This document shows, piece by piece, positions 55,430 through 64,000 of a stretch of DNA of 64,000 nucleotides. The position numbers were made by a program, and so were the translations under genes. The notes beneath the pieces were generated by a model. That model had not been told where the DNA came from. It saw only the letters and a list, made by a program, of their open reading frames with translations, and ran no database searches. The DNA comes from Rubripirellula amarantea (lineage in GTDB: Bacteria > Planctomycetota > Planctomycetia > Pirellulales > Pirellulaceae): contig NZ_SJPI01000003.1 of the NCBI RefSeq assembly GCF_007859865.1, forward strand, positions 372,001 to 436,000. The letters are read 5' to 3'. Position 1 is the first letter of the stretch, and each line of letters opens with the position of its first letter.

Positions 55430-55752
55430 GCGGGGGAGCTTTTAGGACGAAAGTGAAAGGGAAATGGAAGTCGCGGGAGCGGGGCAGGGCACCTAAGTGG
55501 TCAATTTTGCCCAGAATGCTGTAACCGTTCGTCAAACCCGATTGAAAGTGGTTGATTCTGGCGGTGCCGCAAATCGCAGCCCTTGTTGGATATACGGGCC
55601 AAAATTATGATGCTCGGCTGTGGCGGTTAAACCAACCCCAATTCCGCGTGTCGAGGCCGAAAAGCTGGCCCGCACGCATCCCCCCGCGATCTCTAGTATA
55701 CGACTCGTGGGCACCGTTTCTCGAATCTACCGAAATCTGTTCGGCACTTCCG
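55430..55752. other. Divergent upstream region of scpA and ilvN
   Basis: The 323-bp gap carries the promoters of both genes, but I see no convincing -10/-35 pair, leader peptide or attenuator. An in-frame open stretch upstream of ilvN begins at 55552 but does not resemble the enzyme. Confidence 0.45.
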
Positions 55753-56298
55753 ATGTCCAATCCCAACCAGCGACACGTTATTTCTGCACTGGTGCAGAAC
55801 GTGCCCGGCGTGCTTGCCCATATCTCGGGCATGCTCGCTTCTCGCGGTTTCAATATCGACTCATTAGCAGTCGGTGAAACCGAAAACCCTCATTTGTCGC
55901 GGATGACGTTCGTCGTCGTCGGCGATGACCGCGTCTTGGAACAAGTCGGCAAGCAGCTCGAAAAGATCGTCACCGTCGTCAAGGTTCTTGACGTCAGCAG
56001 CCGGGATTACGTTGAGCGTGATTTACTTTTGATGAAAGTCAAAGCGCCTGCGGGCAATGCTCGCAGCGAAGTGCGTGAACTGGTTGATATCTTCCGCGGT
56101 CGTATCGTCGACGTGGGACCGGACGAAATCATGGTCGAAATTAGCGGCCGCGAAAACAAGGTCCAAGCTTTCATCGAACGTATGCGACCCTACGGCATTA
56201 GCGAATTGGTCCGTACTGGTCGCATTGCCATGGTCCGTAGCGCATCGAGCGAACTAACGCGTGCCTCGGATAACGCGGCGTCGCGAGCTGCTTCCTAA
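55753..56298 (+). CDS. ilvN: Acetolactate synthase small (regulatory) subunit
   Basis: From the ATG at 55753 the product is 181 residues, within the 160-180 range of the family. The ACT domain (about 5-80) starts H-V-I-S-A-L-V-Q-N-V-P-G-V-L-A-H-I-S-G-M, the valine-binding region. The conserved C-terminal half has R-D-L-L-L-M-K-V and V-E-I-S-G. It makes the catalytic subunit sensitive to valine. The catalytic subunit is not in the window. ilvC follows 141 bp downstream. Confidence 0.93.
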   Translation: MSNPNQRHVISALVQNVPGVLAHISGMLASRGFNIDSLAVGETENPHLSRMTFVVVGDDRVLEQVGKQLEKIVTVVKVLDVSSRDYVERDLLLMKVKAPAGNARSEVRELVDIFRGRIVDVGPDEIMVEISGRENKVQAFIERMRPYGISELVRTGRIAMVRSASSELTRASDNAASRAAS

Positions 56299-56439
56299 AG
56301 TCGACATCGACATCCACGTCTTGCTTGATCGCAGACGTTGGTGTGCATCGTTGACGATACCACTCATTGAATCAGGTGCGTCGAAACACGCACCGGAAAA
56401 CCATCCCCTTCCCAATACCGAACACCATTTATTAAAGCC

Positions 56440-57444
56440 ATGGCTGCAACGATTTACTACGAAAACGACGCTGACCTTTCTCACCTCAAAGGCAAGACGA
56501 TCGCCATCTTGGGTTACGGATCCCAAGGACACGCTCAAGCTCAAAACCTTCGCGACAGCGGCTGCAACGTCGTCATCGGACAACGCGAGGGCTCGCCCAA
56601 CTACGACTTGGCTGTCTCACACGGCTTCAAGCCTATGTCGATCGCCGAAGCAACCAAGGCGGCGGACATCGTCAACGTTTTGCTTCCCGATGAAGTCCAA
56701 GGTGACATCTACGCGAACGAAATCCGAGACAACATGAAGCCTGGCGATGTGCTCATGTGCTCGCACGGTTTCAACATTCACTTCGGCCAAATTGTCCCCA
56801 CCAAGGGCATCGACACACTGTTGATCGCTCCCAAAGGCCCCGGCCACTTGGTCCGTAGCGAGTACGAAAAGGGTGGTGGAGTTCCTTGCTTGATCGCTTT
56901 GGGCGACGACGCATCGGAAAGCACCAAGCAAATTGGCTTGGCATACGCTAAAGGCATCGGCGGTACTCGTGGTGGTGTGATCGAAACCTCGTTCGCCGAA
57001 GAAACCGAAACGGACCTGTTCGGCGAGCAAGTCGTTCTTTGCGGCGGCATGAGCGAGTTAGTTAAGGCTGGTTTCGAAACGCTTGTTGAAGCGGGCTACC
57101 AACCTGAAATGGCTTACTTCGAGTGCATGCACGAGCTGAAGCTGATCGTCGACCTGCTTTACCAAGGCGGTTTGAGCTACATGCGTTACAGCATCTCAAA
57201 CACTGCCGAGTACGGCGATTACGTTAGCGGACCTCGAATCATCACGGCTGAAACTAAAGCCGAGATGAAGAAGATCCTTACCGAAATCCAAACTGGCGAA
57301 TTTGCTCGCAAGTGGATTTCCGAAAACCGCGCCGGAGCGCCATTCTTCAAGACCACTCGTCGTCGCGAACGACTTCACGGTGTTGAGCAAGTTGGTCTTG
57401 GTCTGCGTCGCATGATGACCTGGATCGAAGAAAAGGAAGTTTGA
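56440..57444 (+). CDS. ilvC: Ketol-acid reductoisomerase (NADP(+))
   Basis: The 334-residue class I enzyme has the Rossmann motif [24 protein letters not shown], and [10 protein letters not shown]. The C-terminal knotted domain has the Mg ligands in [10 protein letters not shown]. It converts acetolactate to dihydroxyisovalerate. It clusters with ilvN upstream and a DUF4254 gene 4 bp downstream. Confidence 0.97.
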   Translation: MAATIYYENDADLSHLKGKTIAILGYGSQGHAQAQNLRDSGCNVVIGQREGSPNYDLAVSHGFKPMSIAEATKAADIVNVLLPDEVQGDIYANEIRDNMKPGDVLMCSHGFNIHFGQIVPTKGIDTLLIAPKGPGHLVRSEYEKGGGVPCLIALGDDASESTKQIGLAYAKGIGGTRGGVIETSFAEETETDLFGEQVVLCGGMSELVKAGFETLVEAGYQPEMAYFECMHELKLIVDLLYQGGLSYMRYSISNTAEYGDYVSGPRIITAETKAEMKKILTEIQTGEFARKWISENRAGAPFFKTTRRRERLHGVEQVGLGLRRMMTWIEEKEV

Positions 57445-57448
57445 TCTT

Positions 57449-58066
57449 ATGAGTGCTTCTCAAGCGTTTCCGTCGGTTACGCAACTTACAAAATTGCAAA
57501 TCGATGCTGTCGAACGATGGCACCGAGAACCGATCGACAATCCTTTTTCGGGATCGGAAACGAGCATTGAAGCACTCGTATGCCAGCAACACGAGTTCAA
57601 CTATCGGTTGTGGCATGAAGAAGATACCGCTCGCAGTCCGTCCGCAACGGACCAAGAGATCGCTCAAGTCAAACGGGCTATTGATAAACTCAATCAAGCC
57701 CGTAATGACATGATCGAAAAGGTGGATGACGCGATCACCGCGATGATCGCGTCGGCAGGTGTGGATGCGAAAGATGCGCCGATCAATACCGAAACCTCAG
57801 GTTCGGCAATCGATCGTTTGTCGATCATGGCGTTACGCTTATATCACTACCGCGAACAGGCGGATCGTGAAGGCATTGATGCAGAACAGCGTCAAAAGGT
57901 GCTTGACCGAATTGCATTGTGTGAACAACAGCACGCGGATCTATCAAAGTCGTTGCAGCAACAACTTGACGATATCTTCGCTGGTCGCCGCCAGCATCGG
58001 ACCTATCGACAGATGAAGATGTACAACGATCCATCACTCAATCCGGCAATCTACGGTAGCAAGTAA
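57449..58066 (+). CDS. DUF4254-domain protein
   Basis: The 205-residue, wholly helical protein has L-Q-I-D-A-V-E-R-W-H, L-V-C-Q-Q-H-E-F-N-Y-R-L-W-H-E-E-D and I-D-K-L-N-Q-A-R-N-D, the DUF4254 pattern. It has no signal peptide or membrane span. It starts 4 bp after the ilvC stop, which implies co-transcription, but no link to branched-chain amino acid synthesis is known to me. The function is unknown. Confidence 0.82.
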   Translation: MSASQAFPSVTQLTKLQIDAVERWHREPIDNPFSGSETSIEALVCQQHEFNYRLWHEEDTARSPSATDQEIAQVKRAIDKLNQARNDMIEKVDDAITAMIASAGVDAKDAPINTETSGSAIDRLSIMALRLYHYREQADREGIDAEQRQKVLDRIALCEQQHADLSKSLQQQLDDIFAGRRQHRTYRQMKMYNDPSLNPAIYGSK

Positions 58067-58175
58067 CGGCAGCTCTCGAATCCCGGGCAACTGCGAACTA
58101 TCACTTCACGTAGCACAACGTCATCGAACCAGCGGTGTACAATCGAGAACTCTGCACTAGTTCTCGAGGTACACC

Positions 58176-58898
58176 ATGCTCCGACGCGTCAGTTTCTCCG
58201 TTGCCATACTCGCAGTTTGCTTAGCCGCACCAAGCTACGCTGACGAGCCCAACCCTCGCGGCGCACTCGTTAACGGCGATGGCCCCGGTTGGGTCATGCT
58301 TGATGGTGACGACTTTGTCCGCGTCAATGGCGATGACAAAACGCTCGTTTGGAACGGGTCATTGGCGATTGGCAGCGGAAAGCCCATCGGAGTGACGCGT
58401 TCGGTAAAGCAGTACAAGAATTTTGAACTGCTGATCGAGTGGCAACACAAAGAGTTCGCGGGTAACTCAGGCGTTTTCGTTTGGGTTCCTGAGTCTGCGC
58501 TGAACCAACTGCCACCCGACGAACTGCCCAACGCTGGTATTGAAATCCAGATGCTCGACCATGGCTATAAAGCCAAGTATTTAAGGGACGGCGGTAAGCC
58601 GCCTCTTTTCTTTTCCACCAACGGCGACGTGTTTGCGGTTGGCGAATCGACGATGACACCGTTTGAGCCACTTTCGCCCAATGGATCCCGCAGCTTTCCT
58701 AGTGAAGACCGAAGCAAAGGATTCGGAAGCTGGAACCACTACTACGTTCGCGCCATCAATGGTGAAGTGCGGTTGTGGGTTAACGGAGCGGAAGTATCAG
58801 GTGGTCGGGACTGCAACCCTAGCGAAGGCTACCTTTGCTTGGAAAGTGAAGGTGCGCCCATTCTGTTTCGCAATATACGAATTCGAGAGTTGCCGTAA
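58176..58898 (+). CDS. Secreted DUF1080 (3-keto-disaccharide hydrolase-like) protein
   Basis: The 240-residue protein has a signal peptide (cleavage near S-Y-A-D-E) and one DUF1080 jelly-roll domain: G-W-V-M-L-D-G-D-D-F, F-E-L-L-I-E-W-Q-H, G-N-S-G-V-F-V-W and a C-terminal I-L-F-R-N-I-R-I-R-E-L. The family includes enzymes acting on 3-keto-glycosides and many planctomycete secreted proteins. Glycan degradation is likely. Confidence 0.88.
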   Translation: MLRRVSFSVAILAVCLAAPSYADEPNPRGALVNGDGPGWVMLDGDDFVRVNGDDKTLVWNGSLAIGSGKPIGVTRSVKQYKNFELLIEWQHKEFAGNSGVFVWVPESALNQLPPDELPNAGIEIQMLDHGYKAKYLRDGGKPPLFFSTNGDVFAVGESTMTPFEPLSPNGSRSFPSEDRSKGFGSWNHYYVRAINGEVRLWVNGAEVSGGRDCNPSEGYLCLESEGAPILFRNIRIRELP

Positions 58899-58903
58899 TC
58901 AGC

Positions 58904-61027
58904 ATGAACGGCACGAACAAAATTGCGAGCAACGGAAAGCGTATCGTTTTTTTGGTCGCTGCAATCCTCGTAGTTGGGATCACGATTCCGCTGATTGTTC
59001 GCGCTCCGGCGGTCAACCTAGCTGAAGGATTTTTTTTCGCTGTCCACCACGACCCTGATTTTGTTGTGATGTGCAACTCGATCGAATCACGGCCAGGTGT
59101 TACCGAGGCGTTAGTGATCGACCTCGAACGAGAAATTGCGACTCGTCCTATCGTGACGCAACACTTTCGCGCTCTGCATAGTGTCAACGAAAACGGATCT
59201 CTCAATTGCGTCGAGTTCCCTTCAAAATCGCGCAATGATCTTGAAGAAAATAACGCAAGGTGGTTGCTTATTGATCCGATATCGGGGGCGACGATTGATT
59301 CTCGCAACATGCGCCTTCCTTCGTCGGGCTTGCTCAACAGTTGCGGATCGTTGGTAGTGTATCGTGAAAACGGAAAGGTACATTTGGCTGATTTGAATTC
59401 GCCGACATCAGTCGTTGTCGATGAACAACTAATGATGCCTTCTGACCAAGTAAGCTGGATACCAGGGACGCACAATGTTCACACTATCCGTTGGCTCCCT
59501 TCTTCGAATAAGGACACCGCTTCGCTAGGTGTATCTGAACATCGATTGTTCGCGATAAGAGACATGAAATCGCCGGAACTGATTGCCAGTTGGCGGTCGG
59601 CCCCCATTGCGGAACCAAACTTCGGAGCACCGACCTCTGAAATCGCATACGTGAACTCAGCGATGGATAAGGTTGAAATTCGCTCGGGAATGACCGGCGA
59701 AGTAGTGCAAGAGTATCCCATTCCCAGCACGATCGACTTCGCCAGCTTTACCACTCCCGCGTTGCAACAAGGTTTGCTGTACACGGCCAGCGACTCTATC
59801 CTCCGTTCAAACATCTTCGATTACCGAAGCCAGGTGTGGCTACCAACCGATATAACTAAACTGCAGTTAGGAGATTGGCTGCCTTCAGCGAATCTTCGTT
59901 TCTGGCAGAGCAACGATGAAGCGCAGCGGAAGTATGTGTACGAAGGAGCGAGCGAAGAACCTCGCTGTTCGTTCGTTGCATCCGGGCGTCATGATTGGAC
60001 GGGACTTTTTATTGACGCTGACCACGTCGCCGTATCGACTCGCTGCTTCGGTGGCTCGTTAGAAGTCTTTGATTCGCACACTGGTAAACGAGTAAAGACC
60101 TTCCGACCATTTCAGTGGGTCGCATGGTCTTTAATTGCTGTCTTAGTTGGCAGTACCTGGCTGGGTTGGGCGTGGTGCACCAGTCCAGTTTTCCAGACGA
60201 CGCCACCCGGATTGACCTCCCTTGTGATGTTAGGGACTCCTTTATTGCTGTTTGCAGCAAGAGCACTGATCGTGGGGGACACCAGTAACACGGGCCGGTT
60301 GCCATACGCGTACTCGCAAGGAATAGCGACAGCCATGATCTCGCTAAGTGCAGTCTGGTTCGCTTTCGGACGCTCGGCCTGGACTCGTCGAGTGGCTCCG
60401 TTGGGCGTGATTGTCACGGTTGCAATTGGATTGATCTCTGTTTGCTTTCGCAACCAACCTGCCACTGCGTGGCAAGCAATTGCCAGCGTTACCTTCCCGG
60501 TCATCACCGCCCTCGCTTGGCTATTGACGCTAAGACTGTTTGGTTTTCGCATTACCAGGCGAAATCCATGCGACCTATCTACCAAGGGCGAGATTTCGAC
60601 GCATCGCCGATGGCCCATTCGTGACTTGTTCCTGGTTACCGCAGTCGCATCAAGTCTCTTCGCGGTGATTCGGCCGATCTTATCCGATGCCGAAGAATTG
60701 ACTCGCATCGCTTATCTGATTTGGCCGGTCGCCTACGTCAATTTGACATTGGCTTTGACGCTATGGCTTACCCTTGGAAAGTCAAAACGACTGTTCCTGG
60801 CAGTACTCATGACCATTGCCGTTTTGGGCATCGGCTTGGCCGCCGAACCACTCGCCGCGTTTATCCGAGTTGGCTCGTGGGATCAATGGTTAAGATGGCC
60901 CACGGTATCACGTGTCGTTGCGACTTACGGTGTCGCTTTAGCAATCAGCCTGATTCCGTTTCGCCTGCATGGTTACGTTCTAGCTCGGCCATTAAGGCCG
61001 GAGATCGCCAAACCAGTTACCACTTAA
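58904..61027 (+). CDS. Large membrane protein with periplasmic beta domain
   Basis: The 707-residue protein has one N-terminal transmembrane helix (about 13-33) and a periplasmic region (about 35-400) of short repeated strands that looks propeller-like, with segments such as W-I-P-G-T-H-N-V and S-W-R-S. About nine further transmembrane helices fill about 405-700. No enzymatic motif is seen. It starts 5 bp after the DUF1080 stop and ends overlapping the 3' end of the kinase-tubulin gene by 11 bp. The function is unknown. Confidence 0.7.
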   Translation: MNGTNKIASNGKRIVFLVAAILVVGITIPLIVRAPAVNLAEGFFFAVHHDPDFVVMCNSIESRPGVTEALVIDLEREIATRPIVTQHFRALHSVNENGSLNCVEFPSKSRNDLEENNARWLLIDPISGATIDSRNMRLPSSGLLNSCGSLVVYRENGKVHLADLNSPTSVVVDEQLMMPSDQVSWIPGTHNVHTIRWLPSSNKDTASLGVSEHRLFAIRDMKSPELIASWRSAPIAEPNFGAPTSEIAYVNSAMDKVEIRSGMTGEVVQEYPIPSTIDFASFTTPALQQGLLYTASDSILRSNIFDYRSQVWLPTDITKLQLGDWLPSANLRFWQSNDEAQRKYVYEGASEEPRCSFVASGRHDWTGLFIDADHVAVSTRCFGGSLEVFDSHTGKRVKTFRPFQWVAWSLIAVLVGSTWLGWAWCTSPVFQTTPPGLTSLVMLGTPLLLFAARALIVGDTSNTGRLPYAYSQGIATAMISLSAVWFAFGRSAWTRRVAPLGVIVTVAIGLISVCFRNQPATAWQAIASVTFPVITALAWLLTLRLFGFRITRRNPCDLSTKGEISTHRRWPIRDLFLVTAVASSLFAVIRPILSDAEELTRIAYLIWPVAYVNLTLALTLWLTLGKSKRLFLAVLMTIAVLGIGLAAEPLAAFIRVGSWDQWLRWPTVSRVVATYGVALAISLIPFRLHGYVLARPLRPEIAKPVTT

Positions 61028-64000
61028 CGTCGGATCGACTGGCAAGCCTTTCGGTCACTTGCTCATTACCGCCGCCGAGCACGGTAAGCCGCGCGATGAT
61101 ACTTTTGAGCTCGATACCTTGAGCTTCGTGGATCAACTTGGCGTCGGAACCGGGAATTACCGCAACCGTAACCGCACCTTCGTAGATTGATCGCAGTTGT
61201 GGTTCTAGCTGTCCCCGTTCGACTTCGTTGCTGACAATTAGAATCAAACGTTGCTTGCCACCCAACGCGAGCAGACCGGGACGAACGAGTTCTACAGCCT
61301 CCTCAATCGAAACGGGTGTATCCGCAAGACGATCCCCCACATCGGGAAGGTATTGCGTGGCTTCGATGGATCGTCCTGTAGGTTCATTCCGTTGGATAAC
61401 GCAATGAGTTAGGTCAGGTTGCGAAACCGAACTGCCGATCGTACGATCCGCCCGAATGAAATGAGCTTCGCCGTGTTGTCGCACCAATGGGATGATGAGA
61501 TCAATGGCGGCGGGTGTAATTTCATCAATCAAGAACCGAGCATCCACATTCGCAGCATGGTCATTGAGTGGACGAACAAGCAAGTTATTGACAGTAGTAT
61601 CATGCAACTTCTTAAGAACTGCTGGATGCTGCTCTTGCATTTCGTCCGGCATTTCTTCCCACGGATTCTGGGCTGGCGCTTCGGATTTAGTTTCCATAAT
61701 CGCGATGGCTAAAATTGCACCGAACCGCTCAAGTCTCTCTTCAAGGTGCTTGATGCTTGCGTCGAGATGATGAAGCTGTTCTTTAGCGATGATGCACGAG
61801 GCAATGTCGACAAACCGCTGCTGAACTGCTTGCGGCCCTACTTCATCGATGGCGACTGAATGATCGTCCAACTGTGGGAACGCGAGGCACACTTCGTCCG
61901 TTAGCGTAGCCAGCTTCTCGCGAATCAAACGCATGGTTTCGATAGAAGTCGCCAAGTCGATACGACGATTCGAAAGCCCAACCGAAATTTCACGATACAA
62001 GCTATTGATCCATCCAGCACACAACCAGTCCATTTCGCCACGATGGGACGACAACTCTAGCCACCAAGCGATCGCCTTCCCATCACTTGGAAAGTCTTCG
62101 CCCGGATGTTCGTGCATGTATTGTCCCTTGACCTGCGCGAGATAGGTCGAGAAACGAACTTGTTTTTCGGCGAAGTGGTCGAGAATTTGTTTCTTCACTG
62201 AATCGCTGTACAACCCGATCCGTCGCATCAACCGGTGAACCGATTCGTTGGCGGACTTGGATGCTTGAGCGGGATTTCCAAGCCAAGAAATCATCAGATC
62301 TCGAACCAATGCGGGTCCAAGTAGTTTTTCTTCCAAACGGTGGCAATCGCCCAGTGGGATAACACCAACGCTTCGGAATGCTGCGGCATGAACCTCTTGC
62401 TTTTCTTCGCTACTTGATTTGCGTGCTTCGGCTAGCAATTCGCCACACCCGTTGGCATTGGCCCACAAGTATTCCGCGATTGTATCGGACGGGCGTACTC
62501 CGTAACGACTGTCCTGGGATCCAGCGATCAAATACACGTTTCGTAATGGAGTGCGTGCCGCCGGGACACTTGGCCAGCCGGCTCCCTCGTCACCGGGATA
62601 GCCATTGCCCGCTTGCAGGAAGTGACCGATCTCTTTGATCGCTGCCTGAGTGTCGTGTAGCGCAATCGGGTGATGAGGATCCACGCGAAGCGGCGCTGTT
62701 GCGAGCAACGAAAGAATCTTGGTATCGGCTAGTCCGGCTTGATCCAAAAAATGTCTTAGCAGGTGAGCCACATCGATGAACATGCCGCTCGCGGTACCAC
62801 CAGCGATCGACCCGACGATGTATACCAAAGGCATTCGACCTTCACTCGACTCGACCAACTGCTCAACTGACTTGGATAGTTTTTCTGCGACGACCGGCCC
62901 ATGATCGACAAGGGCCAAACGCCCAAGCGGCCGCATTCCCTCGGTCGAACCGCTGCGAGGCACGTTGTAGATCCAACGTCTTGAGATGGTTTTTAATCGG
63001 TCGGTTCCGCTATCTCGATACTCGTTGGCGCTTTTTAGCGGCGTGTAGATTAGATTGCATTTCGATACTCGTTCGGACACCTCCGCGAGTCTCATCGAAT
63101 GAATCGTCGCCATGTCCGTGTCGATGAGTGCACTGTGCAGCTCGATAGGGCTGACCGCCCGCAAGTCCGAGACGCGACGACGTAGTTCCCGCACGCACTC
63201 GGCACCCGTTCCGCCGATGGCGACGACGAGTACATTCTGCGTCACGTGCGACGACGAAGCTCCCGAATGAAGCCCGAGCTGCGGAAGGTCATCCACGGGA
63301 GCCTGAGCTGCGACTTCTAATGCGTTCTCGAGCGAGCTTTGTCCGCCGACGGATACTCGATTGACATTCCAGCCGTCTCGCAGCGCTTCCACGAATTCTC
63401 TGCAACTAGCAAACCGTCGGCTAGGATCTTTTTCCAAAGCGCGAGCTGCCACAACACGATCGGCCGGCGGCAGTGGTTCCAAGTTCGGCGCACTATGAAC
63501 GTGCTGAGTCGCCAATTGAGCAATCGTGCGTCCGCTAAAGGGACGTGTACCGGTCAGCAACTCCTGGTACATGACCGCTAATGAGTACTGGTCGCTATGC
63601 AGGCTGGGTTTCCCGTCGAAAACTTCTGGCGGGGCATAAATGGGAGTCAATCCACCGACGACGCTGCAATCTACGTCGCGAAGGTCTTTCAACAACCCGA
63701 AGTCGGCAACCTTCACATGCCCACCAATCATCAGCAGATTGCCAGGCTTTACGTCGAGGTGCTGAAGCTGATACGACTTGTGAAGGTAGTCAAGTGCATC
63801 GGCCGCGTCTTGCAGATGCGACAGTAGAGTCACGCGAGGAATACCGCACGAACCATTATCGCGATAGCTCTTGAATACGTCTTCAAGCGAACCGTCGGCG
63901 AGCTCGGTAACGATCACCAATTGCTGATCAACAATTTCAAATCGCTCGAGTGTCAACAAGAACGGGTGGCGAACGCCTTTGATTCGTTCGAGCGATCGCA
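61017..64000 (-). CDS. Ser/Thr protein kinase fused to a tubulin-like domain (5' end outside window)
   Basis: The frame is open through the right edge, so the N-lobe of the kinase is missing. The visible kinase part (about 195 residues) has H-L-D-V-K-P-G-N-L-L (the catalytic loop with Leu in place of Arg in HRD), V-A-D-F-G-L (DFG) and P-P-E-V-F. After a linker the tubulin-like domain begins V-L-V-V-A-I-G-G-T-G-A-E, with the nucleotide-binding loop G-S-I-A-G-G-T-A-S-G-M-F-I-D. About 750 residues of tubulin-like and helical sequence follow to the C-terminus. Tubulin-like proteins of this kind in bacteria have been proposed to remodel membranes. The kinase may control its polymerisation; that is inference. 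Confidence 0.85.
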   Translation of the reverse strand, partial: RSLERIKGVRHPFLLTLERFEIVDQQLVIVTELADGSLEDVFKSYRDNGSCGIPRVTLLSHLQDAADALDYLHKSYQLQHLDVKPGNLLMIGGHVKVADFGLLKDLRDVDCSVVGGLTPIYAPPEVFDGKPSLHSDQYSLAVMYQELLTGTRPFSGRTIAQLATQHVHSAPNLEPLPPADRVVAARALEKDPSRRFASCREFVEALRDGWNVNRVSVGGQSSLENALEVAAQAPVDDLPQLGLHSGASSSHVTQNVLVVAIGGTGAECVRELRRRVSDLRAVSPIELHSALIDTDMATIHSMRLAEVSERVSKCNLIYTPLKSANEYRDSGTDRLKTISRRWIYNVPRSGSTEGMRPLGRLALVDHGPVVAEKLSKSVEQLVESSEGRMPLVYIVGSIAGGTASGMFIDVAHLLRHFLDQAGLADTKILSLLATAPLRVDPHHPIALHDTQAAIKEIGHFLQAGNGYPGDEGAGWPSVPAARTPLRNVYLIAGSQDSRYGVRPSDTIAEYLWANANGCGELLAEARKSSSEEKQEVHAAAFRSVGVIPLGDCHRLEEKLLGPALVRDLMISWLGNPAQASKSANESVHRLMRRIGLYSDSVKKQILDHFAEKQVRFSTYLAQVKGQYMHEHPGEDFPSDGKAIAWWLELSSHRGEMDWLCAGWINSLYREISVGLSNRRIDLATSIETMRLIREKLATLTDEVCLAFPQLDDHSVAIDEVGPQAVQQRFVDIASCIIAKEQLHHLDASIKHLEERLERFGAILAIAIMETKSEAPAQNPWEEMPDEMQEQHPAVLKKLHDTTVNNLLVRPLNDHAANVDARFLIDEITPAAIDLIIPLVRQHGEAHFIRADRTIGSSVSQPDLTHCVIQRNEPTGRSIEATQYLPDVGDRLADTPVSIEEAVELVRPGLLALGGKQRLILIVSNEVERGQLEPQLRSIYEGAVTVAVIPGSDAKLIHEAQGIELKSIIARLTVLGGGNEQVTERLASRSDVKW

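Noticed and set aside
55552-55752. In-frame upstream extension of ilvN
   Set aside because: IlvN homologues begin at M-S-N-P-N-Q-R-H-V; the extra 67 residues do not resemble the family.

Overview
The window looks like a chromosomal stretch from a planctomycete, most likely a Rhodopirellula-like member of the Pirellulaceae. The evidence is the set of families that cluster in that group: a PSCyt1/DUF1549/DUF1553 protein paired with a DUF1501 protein (42698-47445), a very large ThuA/dehydrogenase/CxxCH protein (8785-13224), a DUF1080 protein, an SHD1-domain protein, a CopA ATPase with a YHS head, and a Ser/Thr kinase fused to a tubulin-like domain. Many genes have weak or no Shine-Dalgarno sites, which also fits. 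No phage, transposase, CRISPR or plasmid genes are visible; the only RNA gene seen is one tRNA-Leu(CAG).

1-8574, all on the minus strand: a sulfide/persulfide module. An ArsR-family repressor gene is followed by a rhodanese-DUF2892 membrane protein, a TauE/SafE exporter, a persulfide-dioxygenase-like MBL protein with two rhodanese domains, a DUF1641 protein, a type II sulfide:quinone oxidoreductase, a di-heme cytochrome c peroxidase-like protein, a bacterioferritin-like protein, a DsrE-like protein and a partial TPMT-like methyltransferase. Two near-identical inverted repeats, one inside the arsR promoter and one upstream of the first rhodanese gene, suggest that one repressor controls both itself and the module. 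The promoter layout implies that arsR starts at 8522.

8785-15841: a sugar-type catabolic locus. It holds the giant PVC-type dehydrogenase/cytochrome and a Gfo/Idh/MocA oxidoreductase (minus strand), with a divergent XylR-type AraC regulator. The shared promoter region carries direct repeats spaced by two helical turns.

15998-31088: mixed functions. These are CopA, MscL with a zinc-ribbon tail, a membrane protein with a degenerate metzincin-like motif, a Tat-exported protein of unknown function, secreted and stress proteins, a CAP-domain protein, a DUF2945 protein, tRNA-Leu, an MBL hydrolase, protoporphyrinogen oxidase and an SHD1 protein.

31311-48277: ferredoxin-NADP reductase, GlgC, a 1208-residue AsmA-like protein, a 1424-residue von Willebrand factor A/STN protein, the PSCyt1-DUF1501 pair and a small stand-alone AP2-domain protein.

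48306-64000: an AlkA-like glycosylase and PepF (overlapping genes), a proline-rich putative lipoprotein, HemW and an MBL/RNase Z-like protein (stop and start share one base), ScpA, then an ilvN-ilvC-DUF4254 run, a DUF1080 protein, a large membrane protein, and the kinase-tubulin fusion that runs off the right edge. Several gaps just downstream of stop codons contain short tandem repeats with 11-, 17- or 18-bp periods.
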